Of a stretch of DNA of 64,000 bases, positions 31,928 to 41,814 are shown one piece after another. The stretch is from Ruminococcus sp. (GTDB taxonomy: Bacteria; Bacillota; Clostridia; Oscillospirales; Ruminococcaceae), in the NCBI GenBank assembly GCA_021200415.1, contig JAJQGO010000013.1, positions 20,016-84,015 on the forward strand, read 5' to 3'. How positions within the stretch are numbered: the stretch's first letter is position 1; the number at the start of each line of letters is the position of its first letter. The translations under genes were made by a program, and so were the position numbers. The notes under the pieces were generated by a model. That model was not told where the DNA came from. It made no database searches and saw only the letters and a list, made by a program, of their open reading frames with translations.

Positions 31928-32955
31928 TCAGCCTCCTCTATAAAACGGGCAAGAAGCATTCCTGTATGCTTCACATCTTCAAGGTCGATTACCTCAACAG
32001 GCGTATGCATATAGCGCAGAGGTATTGATACCGTGCAGGTCTTTACTCCCTCACGATTTACGGAAAAGCGATCGGCATTTGTGGATGTCAGACCGTTCAT
32101 GACCTCGATCTGGTACGGGATTTTTCCCGATTCGGCAGCCTCAGCAAGAGAATCCGAAAGCTCTCTTGAAAGTGACGGCGAAACGCCTATCATAGCGCCT
32201 TTTCCGAGATAGCCGCATTTCTGCTCGTTTTCTCCCTCCGCAAAGGCGAAGCTCACGTCCACGGCAATTGCAAGGTCGGGATTGATTTCAAACGTTCCGA
32301 TTTTCGCGCCTCTTTCGCCAAGCTCCTCCTGTGTCGAAAAAAGAACGGCTACGTTATACCGAAGCCTTTTGCCCTTGAGAAGCTCCAATGCGTAAAGCAC
32401 AGACGCCACACCGCAGCGGTCGTCCATTGCTCCGCCTGTAATACGGCTGCCCAGAAGCTCCTGACATTTCACGTCAAATGTTACGGAATCCCCCATAGAA
32501 ACAAGCTTTTCAAGCTCCGAAGCGGAGAGTCCCGTATCTATGGCAAAATCGTCAATTTCAGGCACCTTGCTCTCCCCCTTCAGAAGATGAGGAGGTACAG
32601 AACAAATCACGCCCCTGATGTCCCTTTTCCCGTGAACCACAACCTGCTGGGCAGGAAGCAGACGTCTGTCAAGTCCGCCTATATTGCCGAATTTTATGAA
32701 TCCCTCATCGGTGATATATGTCACAATCATTCCCACCTGATCAATATGAGCGTCAAGGAGAAGAAGCGGCAGCGATTCGTCATGCTCGCCGAATCTGCCA
32801 ATGACATTGCCGTTTTTTATTTCAGCGTCGGGACAATATTTTTTCAGCAGCTTCAGCGCGGTTTCAGCTGCCGCGTTCTCGCTGCCTGAAGCTCCGGACG
32901 ATTCCGAAAGCTTTATGACTGTCTTTTTTAAGTTCATGTATTTATTTCCTTTCAT
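31924..32955 (-). CDS. M42 family metallopeptidase
   Basis: LLLLDAHIDQVGMIVTYITDEGFIKFGNIGGLD; GAMDDRCGVASVLYALE; FSTQEELGERGAK. Confidence 0.93.
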   Translation of the reverse strand: MKGNKYMNLKKTVIKLSESSGASGSENAAAETALKLLKKYCPDAEIKNGNVIGRFGEHDESLPLLLLDAHIDQVGMIVTYITDEGFIKFGNIGGLDRRLLPAQQVVVHGKRDIRGVICSVPPHLLKGESKVPEIDDFAIDTGLSASELEKLVSMGDSVTFDVKCQELLGSRITGGAMDDRCGVASVLYALELLKGKRLRYNVAVLFSTQEELGERGAKIGTFEINPDLAIAVDVSFAFAEGENEQKCGYLGKGAMIGVSPSLSRELSDSLAEAAESGKIPYQIEVMNGLTSTNADRFSVNREGVKTCTVSIPLRYMHTPVEVIDLEDVKHTGMLLARFIEEAE

Positions 32956-33061
32956 TAGTGAATTATCAAAAATCGAGCCTGTGTATGGCGGGCAAAATGC
33001 GAGGGTTAATTGCTGACTTATATATTATAGCAATATTTACAGAGATTTTTTGAGCGTATCC

Positions 33062-33544
33062 TTACAATATAATCTTCAGCTCCTTGCCGCTTGGGACATA
33101 TTTATCAACAGTCACCCCGCACTTTTCAAAAAGCATACAGGATGCCCTGATTCCATCGGTTTCAGCATACTTATTTTCATAATAAACAACTCTCTTGATG
33201 CCGCTTTGGATAATTGCCTTTGCGCATTCATTGCATGGGAAAAGCGTAACGTAAATCGTGCAGTTTTTAAGATTACCTACATTGCTGTTGAGTATCGCGT
33301 TCAGCTCAGCATGACATACAAATGGATATTTCGTATCAAGGGGGGAATCAGCTTCCCGCTCCCACGGCATTTCATCATCGCAGCAGCCTGTGGGCATTCC
33401 ATTATATCCCACAGAAACTATTTTCTTCTCGCCATTTACAATACAAGCTCCAACCTGCGTGGAATTATCCTTGCTTCTCTCCGCTGAAAGACGTGCGATT
33501 CCCATAAAATATTCGTCCCAGCTTATATAATTTTCTCTTTTCAT
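33062..33544 (-). CDS. dCMP deaminase family protein
   Basis: DNSTQVGACIVNGEKKIVSVGYNGMPTGC, CHAELNAILNS, TLFPCNECAKAIIQSGIKRVVY. Confidence 0.92.
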   Translation of the reverse strand: MKRENYISWDEYFMGIARLSAERSKDNSTQVGACIVNGEKKIVSVGYNGMPTGCCDDEMPWEREADSPLDTKYPFVCHAELNAILNSNVGNLKNCTIYVTLFPCNECAKAIIQSGIKRVVYYENKYAETDGIRASCMLFEKCGVTVDKYVPSGKELKIIL

Positions 33545-33718
33545 TTATTTCACCTCTTGCGATTTTTGTGGCTTTTTTATAATAATACCACAATTCACAG
33601 GAAAATGCAATACAAACACACTTTTTAGCTCTGCGTCCTTATTAGTTAAAATAAAATAAAATATGCAATTACTATTGAAATTTTCCAAATTTTTGTGTAT
33701 AATATTATGGTACTGCAT

Positions 33719-33794
33719 TGGGGTATAGCCAAGTGGTAAGGCAACAGACTTTGACTCTGTCATTCCGCTGGTTCAAATCCAGCTACTCCAACCA
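33719..33794 (+). tRNA. tRNA-Gln(TTG), CCA encoded
   Basis: TGGGGTA/TACTCCA acceptor, anticodon arm ACAGA-CTTTGAC-TCTGT (TTG), T-arm CTGG-TTCAAAT-CCAG, then ACCA. Confidence 0.95.
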
Positions 33795-33806
33795 AATTTC
33801 CAACGG

Positions 33807-33843
33807 AATAAGGGTTACAAGATTGCTTGTAGCCCTTATTTTT
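33807..33843 (+). terminator. terminator downstream of tRNA-Gln
   Basis: AATAAGGGTTACAAG-attg-CTTGTAGCCCTTATT then TTT. Confidence 0.8.
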
Positions 33844-34022
33844 AAGGTAATACCGCACAAAGATTGTCGTGCAGATGCGCCATTAGATTTTTCGTCAGAT
33901 TGTATAAAAGCGACGCAGGCATACTTGATGTATGTCAAGGAGTTTTTGTGCAAGATGACGGAAAATATACAAGCAGATGTGCGGCAAAGCCGTCAGGCGT
34001 GCTTTGTGCGGTGTTGCCTTAA
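33842..34022. mobile_element. 181-bp MITE-like inverted-repeat element (best copy of family)
   Basis: Terminal inverted repeats TTAAGGTAATACCGCACAAAG / TTAAGGCAACACCGCACAAAG (19/21 identical); internal 78-nt foldback at 33888-33965; no credible coding. Confidence 0.65.
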
Positions 34023-34035
34023 TTATATTTAAGGA

Positions 34036-34947
34036 ATGAAACAAATGACTGATTGTAATTTATGTCCGAGAAAATGCGGCGTAAACCGCACTCTCCAAAA
34101 GGGCTTTTGCGGAACAGGCGACAAGCTGATGCTTGCAAAGGCTATGCTCCATAAATGGGAAGAGCCTTGTATTTCCGTAAAAAACGGCGCGGGAGCTGTC
34201 TTTTTTTCAGGCTGCAATCTCCACTGCTGCTATTGCCAGAACAATTCAATAAGCAATATGACCTATGGCATTGAGGTTTCAGTAGAAAAATTGGCTGATA
34301 TTTTTCTCATGCTCCAGCGTAGGGGCGCTGATAATATTGAGCTTGTAACTCCCACTCACTTTGTCCCACTTATTATCAAATCCCTTGATTTAGTTAAACC
34401 TCAGCTGAAAATTCCCGTAATTTATAACACAAGCGGTTATGAGCTTCCCGAAACAATACGTTCGCTTAAAGGCTATGTTGACGTATATCTTCCGGATTTA
34501 AAATATTTCTCCCCCGAAGCATCGGCACGTTACTCAAATGCTGACGATTATTTCAAATTTGCTTCGGAATCTATTTTGGAAATGGTTAGTCAGACGGGCA
34601 AGCCTGTTTTCGGCAGGGACGGAGCTATCATCAGGGGCACAATCATCAGGCACTTGGTTTTGCCCACGCTAAGGCACGATTCAATGAAGATTATGAAGTG
34701 GATTTCCGAAAATATACCGCTTGATTCTGTCCTTGTCAGTGTCATGTGCCAGTATACTCCGCTTGATTTTATTCCCGATAAATACTCCGAAATTAAACGG
34801 CGTGTCACAAAGATGGAGTACAACAGCGTTGTGAATTATTCGGCTGAGCTTGGATTAAAGGGATTCTGCCAGCAGCAGAATTCATCTTCGGAAAAATATG
34901 TGCCTGATTTCGACCTTTCGGGCATATTAAACGGCGACGCATTTTGA
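34036..34947 (+). CDS. radical SAM protein (PflA/AmmeMemoRadiSam-activase-like)
   Basis: CNLCPRKCGVNR...FFSGCNLHCCYCQNNSIS; VIYNTSGYELPETIRSLKGYVDVYLPDLKY. Confidence 0.88.
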   Translation: MKQMTDCNLCPRKCGVNRTLQKGFCGTGDKLMLAKAMLHKWEEPCISVKNGAGAVFFSGCNLHCCYCQNNSISNMTYGIEVSVEKLADIFLMLQRRGADNIELVTPTHFVPLIIKSLDLVKPQLKIPVIYNTSGYELPETIRSLKGYVDVYLPDLKYFSPEASARYSNADDYFKFASESILEMVSQTGKPVFGRDGAIIRGTIIRHLVLPTLRHDSMKIMKWISENIPLDSVLVSVMCQYTPLDFIPDKYSEIKRRVTKMEYNSVVNYSAELGLKGFCQQQNSSSEKYVPDFDLSGILNGDAF

Positions 34948-37272
34948 AAACGATATTTTTTTATCGCTCATTTCAACTCTTACCTTATCGCCCTTGTTCA
35001 GGGATTTATTCACAATCATAACTGCCAGCTCGTTTTCAATAAGCTCCGTAATTTTACGCTTTATCGGTCTTGCTCCGTATTTTTCCGTGTCCTTGGCATG
35101 AGCAATTTCATCTATCACCTCACTTGAATAGCTGATTTCAATTCCTAGATTTTCAGCTCTTTCCCTGAGATTTTCAAGCTCCTTTTCACTGATTTTTATC
35201 AAATCCTCCTCTTGAAGCGTATTGAAAACTATAATATCGTCAATTCTGTTTATAAATTCCGGACTGAATCTTGACTTTATCGCATTTGTCAGACCCTCGA
35301 CATTGGAATTACGAGCGTTTTCCGTGAATCCCAATGCGGATTTACCTGTAATCAGCTCCGCACCAACATTTGATGTCATAATTATAATGCAATTTCTGAA
35401 GCTGACCTTCCGCATTGTCGAATCCGTCAATATTCCGTCGTCGAGTATCTGCAAAAGAATGTTCAGCACCTCCCTGTCCGCTTTTTCGATTTCATCGAAC
35501 AGCACAAGAGAATAAGGACTGCGCCTGATTTTCTCGCAGATGTTGCTCCCGTTGTCGTCATATCCTGCATATCCGGGCGGCGCTCCTATGAGCTTCGATA
35601 CTGAATGCTTTTCCATATATTCTGACATATCAATTCTTATAAGCTTCTTATCGCTGCCGAAAAGCAGCTCGGCAAGGCTCTTGGCAAGCTCGGTTTTTCC
35701 GACACCTGTCGGCCCCGCAAAAAGAAATGAAGCCGTGGGTCTTGAGGTGTCCCTCAGTCCCGATTTTGAACGGAAAATCGCATTTGAAATCTTCCTCACG
35801 GCTTCATCGTGACCTATAATTTTCTCCGAAAGCCTTTTTTCAAGCATACTTAAATCATTCGTTTCCTCGATTGTTATTTTATTAAGGGGAATTCCCGTTT
35901 TCACTGAAACAACAGACAAAAGATCGTCCTCATCAATTACCTCAATCGAATCCTTTCCGCCCAGATTTTTTCCTATATCCGTCAGCCTTATGTCCGAATC
36001 CTTCAAGCTTATAAGCTCCGTTTCCGAATTTATTTTACTCGTGTTTTTACGCAGCTTTGCCTTAGCACACGCCTCGTCTATGAGGTCGATTGCCTTATCG
36101 GGCAGAAATCTCTCCGTTATATACTGGGAGGAAAGCTTAACGGCAAGCCTTATTATCTCGTCATTTATCACAACCGAATGAAACGCTTCGTATTTATTTT
36201 TGATTCCCCTGATTATCTCCACGCACTTTTCTGTATCAGGCTCATTGACGTAAATCGGCTGAAAACGCCTCTCCAATGCCGAATCCTTTTCAATTGTTTT
36301 TCTGTATTCCTCAAAGGTCGTTGCGCCGATTATTTGCAGCTCACCTCTTGCCAATTGTGGCTTCATTATATTTGCCGCGTCTATTGCACCCTCAGCAGCT
36401 CCCGCGCCGACAATTGTATGCAGCTCGTCAATAAAGAGAATTACATTTCCCGCGCCTATCGCCTCATCAATACAAGCCTTTATGCGCTCCTCAAAATCAC
36501 CTCTGTATTTTGCTCCCGAAAGAAGCGATGTAAAATCAAGTGAAAATATATACCTGTTTTTCAAGGTATCCGGAACAAGATTTCTTACAAAAAGCTCCGC
36601 GACACCTTCAACTATCGCAGTTTTTCCAACTCCTGCCTCACCTATAAGACAGGGGTTATTTTTTGTTCTGCGTGAAAGAACCTGCAAAACACGCTCCACC
36701 TCACGCCGCCTGCCGATTAAAGGGTCATGCTTCTTTACAGCCGCTATATCCGTCAGATTCTGCCCGTATTTAAACAGGTTCGGGAGCTGTGACGCCTTGG
36801 GCTTCATCGTAATGTTCAGCTCATTCCGCGCCTCCCCCGACATTATGGAATTCAGCTTTGAGCATATCCCGATTATATTTATGTTCATTTTTTTCATCAG
36901 CATTGAACCGCTGCATGAATCATCATTTATAATGGAAATGAGAATATGCTCCGGAGACGCCTGCTTTTTATTGTCAGCAGCAGCTATATTATATGAGCCT
37001 TCCAGTATCTTTTTCAGAGCAGTCGTAAAATACCTCTGATTGAGGCATGACGGATTCCCCTGCCCTATCATGTGGATTATCTCGTTATACAGAGTTTCCT
37101 CGTCCATACCGTTAATTACAAGAATTTTCGCCGCGTCAGAAGTGCCTTCGTTCAATATGGCATAAAGAATATGCTCGCTGCCAACGTAGGTGTGCCCCAT
37201 CTGAGAGGCTGATTTTATTGCCGTATCGATTACTTTAATTGACTTTCGTGTAAACTTATCCATATTTATCAT
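34927..37272 (-). CDS. clpC: ClpC/ClpA-type AAA+ ATPase (Hsp100)
   Basis: Clp-N repeats (GSEHILYAIL, SPEHILISII), two Walker A ([16 protein letters not shown]), ClpP-loop LGF (SALGFTENA). Confidence 0.9.
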   Translation of the reverse strand: MINMDKFTRKSIKVIDTAIKSASQMGHTYVGSEHILYAILNEGTSDAAKILVINGMDEETLYNEIIHMIGQGNPSCLNQRYFTTALKKILEGSYNIAAADNKKQASPEHILISIINDDSCSGSMLMKKMNINIIGICSKLNSIMSGEARNELNITMKPKASQLPNLFKYGQNLTDIAAVKKHDPLIGRRREVERVLQVLSRRTKNNPCLIGEAGVGKTAIVEGVAELFVRNLVPDTLKNRYIFSLDFTSLLSGAKYRGDFEERIKACIDEAIGAGNVILFIDELHTIVGAGAAEGAIDAANIMKPQLARGELQIIGATTFEEYRKTIEKDSALERRFQPIYVNEPDTEKCVEIIRGIKNKYEAFHSVVINDEIIRLAVKLSSQYITERFLPDKAIDLIDEACAKAKLRKNTSKINSETELISLKDSDIRLTDIGKNLGGKDSIEVIDEDDLLSVVSVKTGIPLNKITIEETNDLSMLEKRLSEKIIGHDEAVRKISNAIFRSKSGLRDTSRPTASFLFAGPTGVGKTELAKSLAELLFGSDKKLIRIDMSEYMEKHSVSKLIGAPPGYAGYDDNGSNICEKIRRSPYSLVLFDEIEKADREVLNILLQILDDGILTDSTMRKVSFRNCIIIMTSNVGAELITGKSALGFTENARNSNVEGLTNAIKSRFSPEFINRIDDIIVFNTLQEEDLIKISEKELENLRERAENLGIEISYSSEVIDEIAHAKDTEKYGARPIKRKITELIENELAVMIVNKSLNKGDKVRVEMSDKKISFSKCVAV

Positions 37273-37489
37273 ATGCTACCTCCGGAAAAATCTTCAGGCG
37301 GCATGATACAAGCTTCATGCGCCGATGCCCTCATATATAGTATGCCATGATTTAACTGCGATAACGGTCGAAATTGTATAATGCGGAAAAATAATTGTAA
37401 CACTTTTTTGCCAATTTCATATTATGTACTATGAAGCAGAAACAAAGAAACTGTTTCAAATACATTTATATTTAAGGAGTTGTTTTTTT

Positions 37490-37633
37490 ATGTGTAATAA
37501 CGGATGCTTTGAGGGTAACGGCTGCTGGTGGATCATCATTTTAGTTATTCTCGTTCTCATCTTCTGCTGCTGCGGCAACAATTCATGCGGATGCAATGAC
37601 GGCTGCGGAAATGGCTGCGGCTGTGGCTGCTAA
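37490..37633 (+). CDS. 47-aa Cys-rich single-TM protein
   Basis: MCNNGCFEGNGCWWIIILVILVLIFCCCGNNSCGCNDGCGNGCGCGC; strong RBS AAGGAG; terminator follows. Confidence 0.75.
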   Translation: MCNNGCFEGNGCWWIIILVILVLIFCCCGNNSCGCNDGCGNGCGCGC

Positions 37634-37643
37634 TTAAAAAAAC

Positions 37644-37674
37644 AAAAAGCTGTTGCATAAGCAACAGCTTTTTT
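37644..37674 (+). terminator. terminator after Cys-rich gene
   Basis: AAAAAGCTGTTGC-ataa-GCAACAGCTTTTTT. Confidence 0.85.
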
Positions 37675-37675
37675 A

Positions 37676-37717
37676 TTAAGGCAATACATCTGCACAACAA
37701 TCTTTGTGCTGCCTTAA
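37676..37717. repeat. short (42-bp) derivative of the TTAAGGCA inverted-repeat family
   Basis: TTAAGGCAatacatctGCACAAcaatctTTGTGCTGCCTTAA; inner part matches CATCTGCACGACAATCTTTGTGC of the 33842 element on the opposite strand. Confidence 0.6.
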
Positions 37718-39000
37718 GCCTCATCAATTGATACGACCTTGTTTCTCCTGTTGGTCAGAACAGGCTGGGTCTTATTCACAACGCAGTCAGCCGTAATTGT
37801 AACCTTTGCTATACTTCCGTCAGACGGAACAGTATACATGGTGTTCATGAGAATCGACTCCAAAATCGAACGCAGTCCGCGTGCGCCGGTTTTCTGAACT
37901 ATTGCCTTTTTCGCTATTTCGGCAAGAGCCTCATCTTCAATCTCAAGCTCAATATCATCGTAAGAGAAAAGCTTTTTGTACTGCTTGACAAGGGCATTTT
38001 TCGGCTCTGTGAGAATACGTACAAGGGAATCCTCGTCCAGCTCATCGAGAACTGTTATAACCGGCAGACGTCCGATAATTTCAGGAACCATTCCGAATTT
38101 TACGAGATCCTTTGGAATAACCTTTTTAAATATGTTGTTCTTCTCTTCCTTGCGGGACTTGATTTCGCCGCCGAAGCCAATGGGAGCTTTGCCTATACGC
38201 TTCTGAATATTTTTCTCAAGTCCGTCAAAAGCACCACCGCATATGAAAAGAATATTTTTCGTGTTAATCTGAATTGTTTCCTGATTCAGATGCTTTCTTC
38301 CACCCTGCGGCGGAACATTTGAAACAGTACCCTCGATTATCTTCAGAAGCGCCTGCTGAACGCCCTCGCCGCTTACGTCACGTGTCAGGGACGTATTTTC
38401 CGATTTTCTCGCAATTTTATCAATTTCGTCTATATAGATAATTCCGCGTTCTGCGGCTTTTACATCGTAATCAGCAGCCTGAATCAGTCTGAGAAGCACA
38501 TTTTCAACGTCGTCGCCAACGTAGCCTGCCTCGGTAATTGTAGTAGCGTCCGCAATTGCAAACGGGACATTCAGAAGCTTTGCAAGAGTCTGAGCAAGAA
38601 AGGTTTTTCCGACACCTGTCGGACCTAACAAAAGCACGTTGCTCTTTTGCAGCTCTACGCCGTCATCATCAGGATTGCTGTTCTCCTGACTCAATATGCG
38701 CTTATAATGATTATACACAGCCACGGAAAGGGAAATCTTAGCCTCGTCCTGACCTATAACATACTCGTCAAGGAAATGCTTGATTTCAACGGGCTTCAGC
38801 AGCTTCATTGAAGACAGAGATTTGTCTTTTTCGGGTTTTGCAGCCTTACGCTGAGCCTTAGCGACTCCGGGACCGAAAATCATCTCGTAGCAGTAGCACA
38901 CGCATTCATCGCAGATATTTGACGTACCCGCAGAAAACATACTGCTTACCTTATTTTCTCCCTTTCCGCAAAAGCTGCATGATTTAAAATTATCAGCCAT
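37714..39000 (-). CDS. clpX: ATP-dependent Clp protease ATP-binding subunit ClpX
   Basis: Zn-binding [11 protein letters not shown]...[51 protein letters not shown]. Confidence 0.97.
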   Translation of the reverse strand: MADNFKSCSFCGKGENKVSSMFSAGTSNICDECVCYCYEMIFGPGVAKAQRKAAKPEKDKSLSSMKLLKPVEIKHFLDEYVIGQDEAKISLSVAVYNHYKRILSQENSNPDDDGVELQKSNVLLLGPTGVGKTFLAQTLAKLLNVPFAIADATTITEAGYVGDDVENVLLRLIQAADYDVKAAERGIIYIDEIDKIARKSENTSLTRDVSGEGVQQALLKIIEGTVSNVPPQGGRKHLNQETIQINTKNILFICGGAFDGLEKNIQKRIGKAPIGFGGEIKSRKEEKNNIFKKVIPKDLVKFGMVPEIIGRLPVITVLDELDEDSLVRILTEPKNALVKQYKKLFSYDDIELEIEDEALAEIAKKAIVQKTGARGLRSILESILMNTMYTVPSDGSIAKVTITADCVVNKTQPVLTNRRNKVVSIDEA

Positions 39001-39005
39001 TTAAA

Positions 39006-39596
39006 CTACCTCTTAGTGATTATCTTGTCAATCAGACCGTATTCCAGAGCCTCCTGCGCTGTCATATAATTATCGCGCTCTGTATCCTGCTGAATCTGCT
39101 CAATCGGCTTACCGGTATTCGCAGCAAGCATTTCGTTCATCTTCTGACGGATTCTTACGAGATGATCAGAGTGAATTTTAATGTCGGTACACTGTCCTGA
39201 AAGTCCGCCCGAGATAAGAGGCTGATGAATAAGAATCTCGCTGTTCGGGAGGGATATTCTCTTGCCCTTCGTGCCTGCCGCAAGAAGGAAGGATCCCATT
39301 GAAGCAGCCATACCGATACAAATTGTGGAAACGTCACACTTTATATACTGCATTGTATCATATATTGCCATGCCCGCAGTAATCGAACCGCCGGGGCTGT
39401 TGATGTAAAGAGATATATCCTTTTCGCTGTCCTGACTTTCGAGATATAAAAGCTGCGCAACAACCAGACTTGCAGTGGTATCGTTAACCTGATCGGAAAG
39501 CATAATTATACGGTCGTTAAGCAAACGTGAAAAGATGTCGTATGATCTTTCGCCTCTGCTTGTTTGTTCAACTACATAAGGTACTAAACTGCTCAT
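39006..39596 (-). CDS. clpP: ATP-dependent Clp protease proteolytic subunit ClpP
   Basis: [44 protein letters not shown]. Confidence 0.97.
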   Translation of the reverse strand: MSSLVPYVVEQTSRGERSYDIFSRLLNDRIIMLSDQVNDTTASLVVAQLLYLESQDSEKDISLYINSPGGSITAGMAIYDTMQYIKCDVSTICIGMAASMGSFLLAAGTKGKRISLPNSEILIHQPLISGGLSGQCTDIKIHSDHLVRIRQKMNEMLAANTGKPIEQIQQDTERDNYMTAQEALEYGLIDKIITKR

Positions 39597-39690
39597 AATA
39601 ATCTTCCTTTCTTTAAAAACGCCTGTCCCACAAATAAAGTATGTGGGACAGCGTGATTTTATGTGTCGTATAAATTGTTTTCAGAGATAA

Positions 39691-40998
39691 TTATTCTGCT
39701 GTGTCCTCTGAAGCAGGCTCTGTAACAACGGCATTTTCCTTAACAAGATCAACAGCCTTCTGAACCTTCAAATCGGTTACATAGTCGTTCATGGGGATAA
39801 TTCTTCTTACTGTTTCGACATCCACACCGTTTGAAGCTGCGAACTCAGCAAGTCCGTTATTGATTTCCTCATCAGAAACCTCGATATTTTCAAGCTCAAC
39901 AATTTTCTCAAGAGCAAGACGAAGCTTAACCTCGTTTACAGCTCTGTCCCTGTATGTATCTCTGAACGAATCCATATCCATACCTGTATACTGGAAGTAA
40001 AGATTAAGATCCATATTCTGCTGCTTGAGCTGCTGCTCAAATGAACGCATAAGAGCGTCAATTCTCTGCTCATACATACAATTCGGGATAGGAGCGTCAA
40101 CCTTTTCGATAAGTGCGTTGAGAAGCTCACCTTCGAATGCGCTTTCAGCCTGCTTTACAGCTGCTTCCTCAAGCTTAGCTCTGATGTCAGCTCTGTATTC
40201 ATCAACAGTATCAAATTCCGTAGCGTCCTTAACGAGGTCGTCGTCAATTTCGGGAAGCTCCTCATAGCTGATAGCCTTGAGCTTGCACTTGAATACAGCG
40301 TCCTTTCCGGCATAATCAGTCATCTGATAATCCTCAGGGAAGGTAACGTTAACATCGAACTCATCACCAATGCTGTGGCCGACAACCTGATCCTCGAAGC
40401 CGGGGATAAACTGTCCGCTGCCCAGACGAAGAGGATTATCCTCGCCCTTGCCGCCTTCAAAAGGCTCGTCGCCGAAGAAGCCTTCAAAATCAATGATTAC
40501 CTCATCCTGAAGCTGAGCGGGTCTGTCGTCAACGGAAACAATGCGGGCATTCTTTCTTCTGATCATATCAATCTGCTTATCAATATCCTCGTCGGTAATA
40601 GCCTTGACAGTTTTTGAAGCCTTTATTCCCTTATAATCGCTGATTTCGATAACAGGCTTTGTTATGCAGACAGCTTTAAGCTCAACGCCGGTTTCCTTGT
40701 CTATTGAAAGAACCTCAACTGACGGTCTGTCAACAAGATCAAGCTCAGTTTCCTTTACAGCGCTGTCAAGCTCGGGGCCGATAAGCGAATTGATAGCCTC
40801 CTCATAGAAAACACCTGAACCGAATTCCTTTTCGGCAAGTCTTCTTGAAACCTTGCCCTTTCTGAAGCCGGGGAGCTGAATATTCTTCTTCTGTCTCTGA
40901 TATGCCCTCTCAACGGCATTCTCGAAGGTTTCAGCATCAATTGCGATTACTAATTCCGTAGTATTAACGTCTGTCTTAGTCGTAGATTTCAAACTCAT
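39691..40998 (-). CDS. tig: trigger factor
   Basis: KNIQLPGFRKGKVSRRLAEKEFG; FKBP-type domain; C-terminal chaperone domain. Confidence 0.96.
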   Translation of the reverse strand: MSLKSTTKTDVNTTELVIAIDAETFENAVERAYQRQKKNIQLPGFRKGKVSRRLAEKEFGSGVFYEEAINSLIGPELDSAVKETELDLVDRPSVEVLSIDKETGVELKAVCITKPVIEISDYKGIKASKTVKAITDEDIDKQIDMIRRKNARIVSVDDRPAQLQDEVIIDFEGFFGDEPFEGGKGEDNPLRLGSGQFIPGFEDQVVGHSIGDEFDVNVTFPEDYQMTDYAGKDAVFKCKLKAISYEELPEIDDDLVKDATEFDTVDEYRADIRAKLEEAAVKQAESAFEGELLNALIEKVDAPIPNCMYEQRIDALMRSFEQQLKQQNMDLNLYFQYTGMDMDSFRDTYRDRAVNEVKLRLALEKIVELENIEVSDEEINNGLAEFAASNGVDVETVRRIIPMNDYVTDLKVQKAVDLVKENAVVTEPASEDTAE

Positions 40999-41102
40999 AA
41001 TTTATATGTCCTCCATTATTATTATAAAACATACTTTATACATTATATCACATTTCAAATTTTTTTTCTATAGAATTTACGTACTTCTATATTTGTCACA
41101 AA

Positions 41103-41801
41103 TCACAGTATTTTTTGTGGAACAAATTGTAAATAATCACCTGAAATCAGGTGGAAATTTATATCGTCATACACTCCCTGCACGCACATATTATGTCCTG
41201 TGCGTCCGTGAATATGGCCATAGTAGCAATCCTGAATCCTATAGCGGTACAGAACCTCAAGTATATCATAGTTGAAGCTGCTGCCGAAGATGGGCGGATA
41301 ATGCAGAAAAACTATGGGTGTCAGATTTTCCGCAAGAGCAGATTTAATCGACATTTCAAGGCGCTGAACCTCACGCATAAGAATTTTTGTATCCTGTGCC
41401 TGAGCCTCCCCCGGAACATTCACCCAGCCGCGCGTTCCGCAAATTCCGAAGCCTTCATAGCTGAAATGATTGTTGTGGAGAATTTTTATGGTATCAAAGC
41501 CTGACGATTCCATAAAATCCTCCATCTTTTTCATGGTTGTCCACCAATAATCATGATTGCCCTTTATGATAATTTTTTTCCCCGGAAGCCTGTTGATGAA
41601 ATCAAAATCCGCCGAAGCCTGCAGCAGCGACATTCCCCATGAAATATCGCCCGCAAGAACAATCACATCATCCGGCTGAATCAGCTCAAGCCAGTTTTTT
41701 TCGATAAGCTCCTGATAGTTGTCCCAGCCGCTGAAAATTTTCATTGTCTTGCCGGGAACTCCGAAGCTCAGGTGAAGATCGCCCATAACATATAAGCTCA
41801 T
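41103..41801 (-). CDS. metallophosphoesterase
   Basis: MGDLHLSFG, LAGDISWGM, IIKGNHDYWW, YYGHIHGR. Confidence 0.92.
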   Translation of the reverse strand: MSLYVMGDLHLSFGVPGKTMKIFSGWDNYQELIEKNWLELIQPDDVIVLAGDISWGMSLLQASADFDFINRLPGKKIIIKGNHDYWWTTMKKMEDFMESSGFDTIKILHNNHFSYEGFGICGTRGWVNVPGEAQAQDTKILMREVQRLEMSIKSALAENLTPIVFLHYPPIFGSSFNYDILEVLYRYRIQDCYYGHIHGRTGHNMCVQGVYDDINFHLISGDYLQFVPQKIL

Positions 41802-41814
41802 AATTCACCTGCAA

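Noticed and set aside
33718-34032. 104-aa ORF covering tRNA-Gln and the inverted-repeat element
   Set aside because: Overlaps a tRNA and a non-coding repeat; no start signals.
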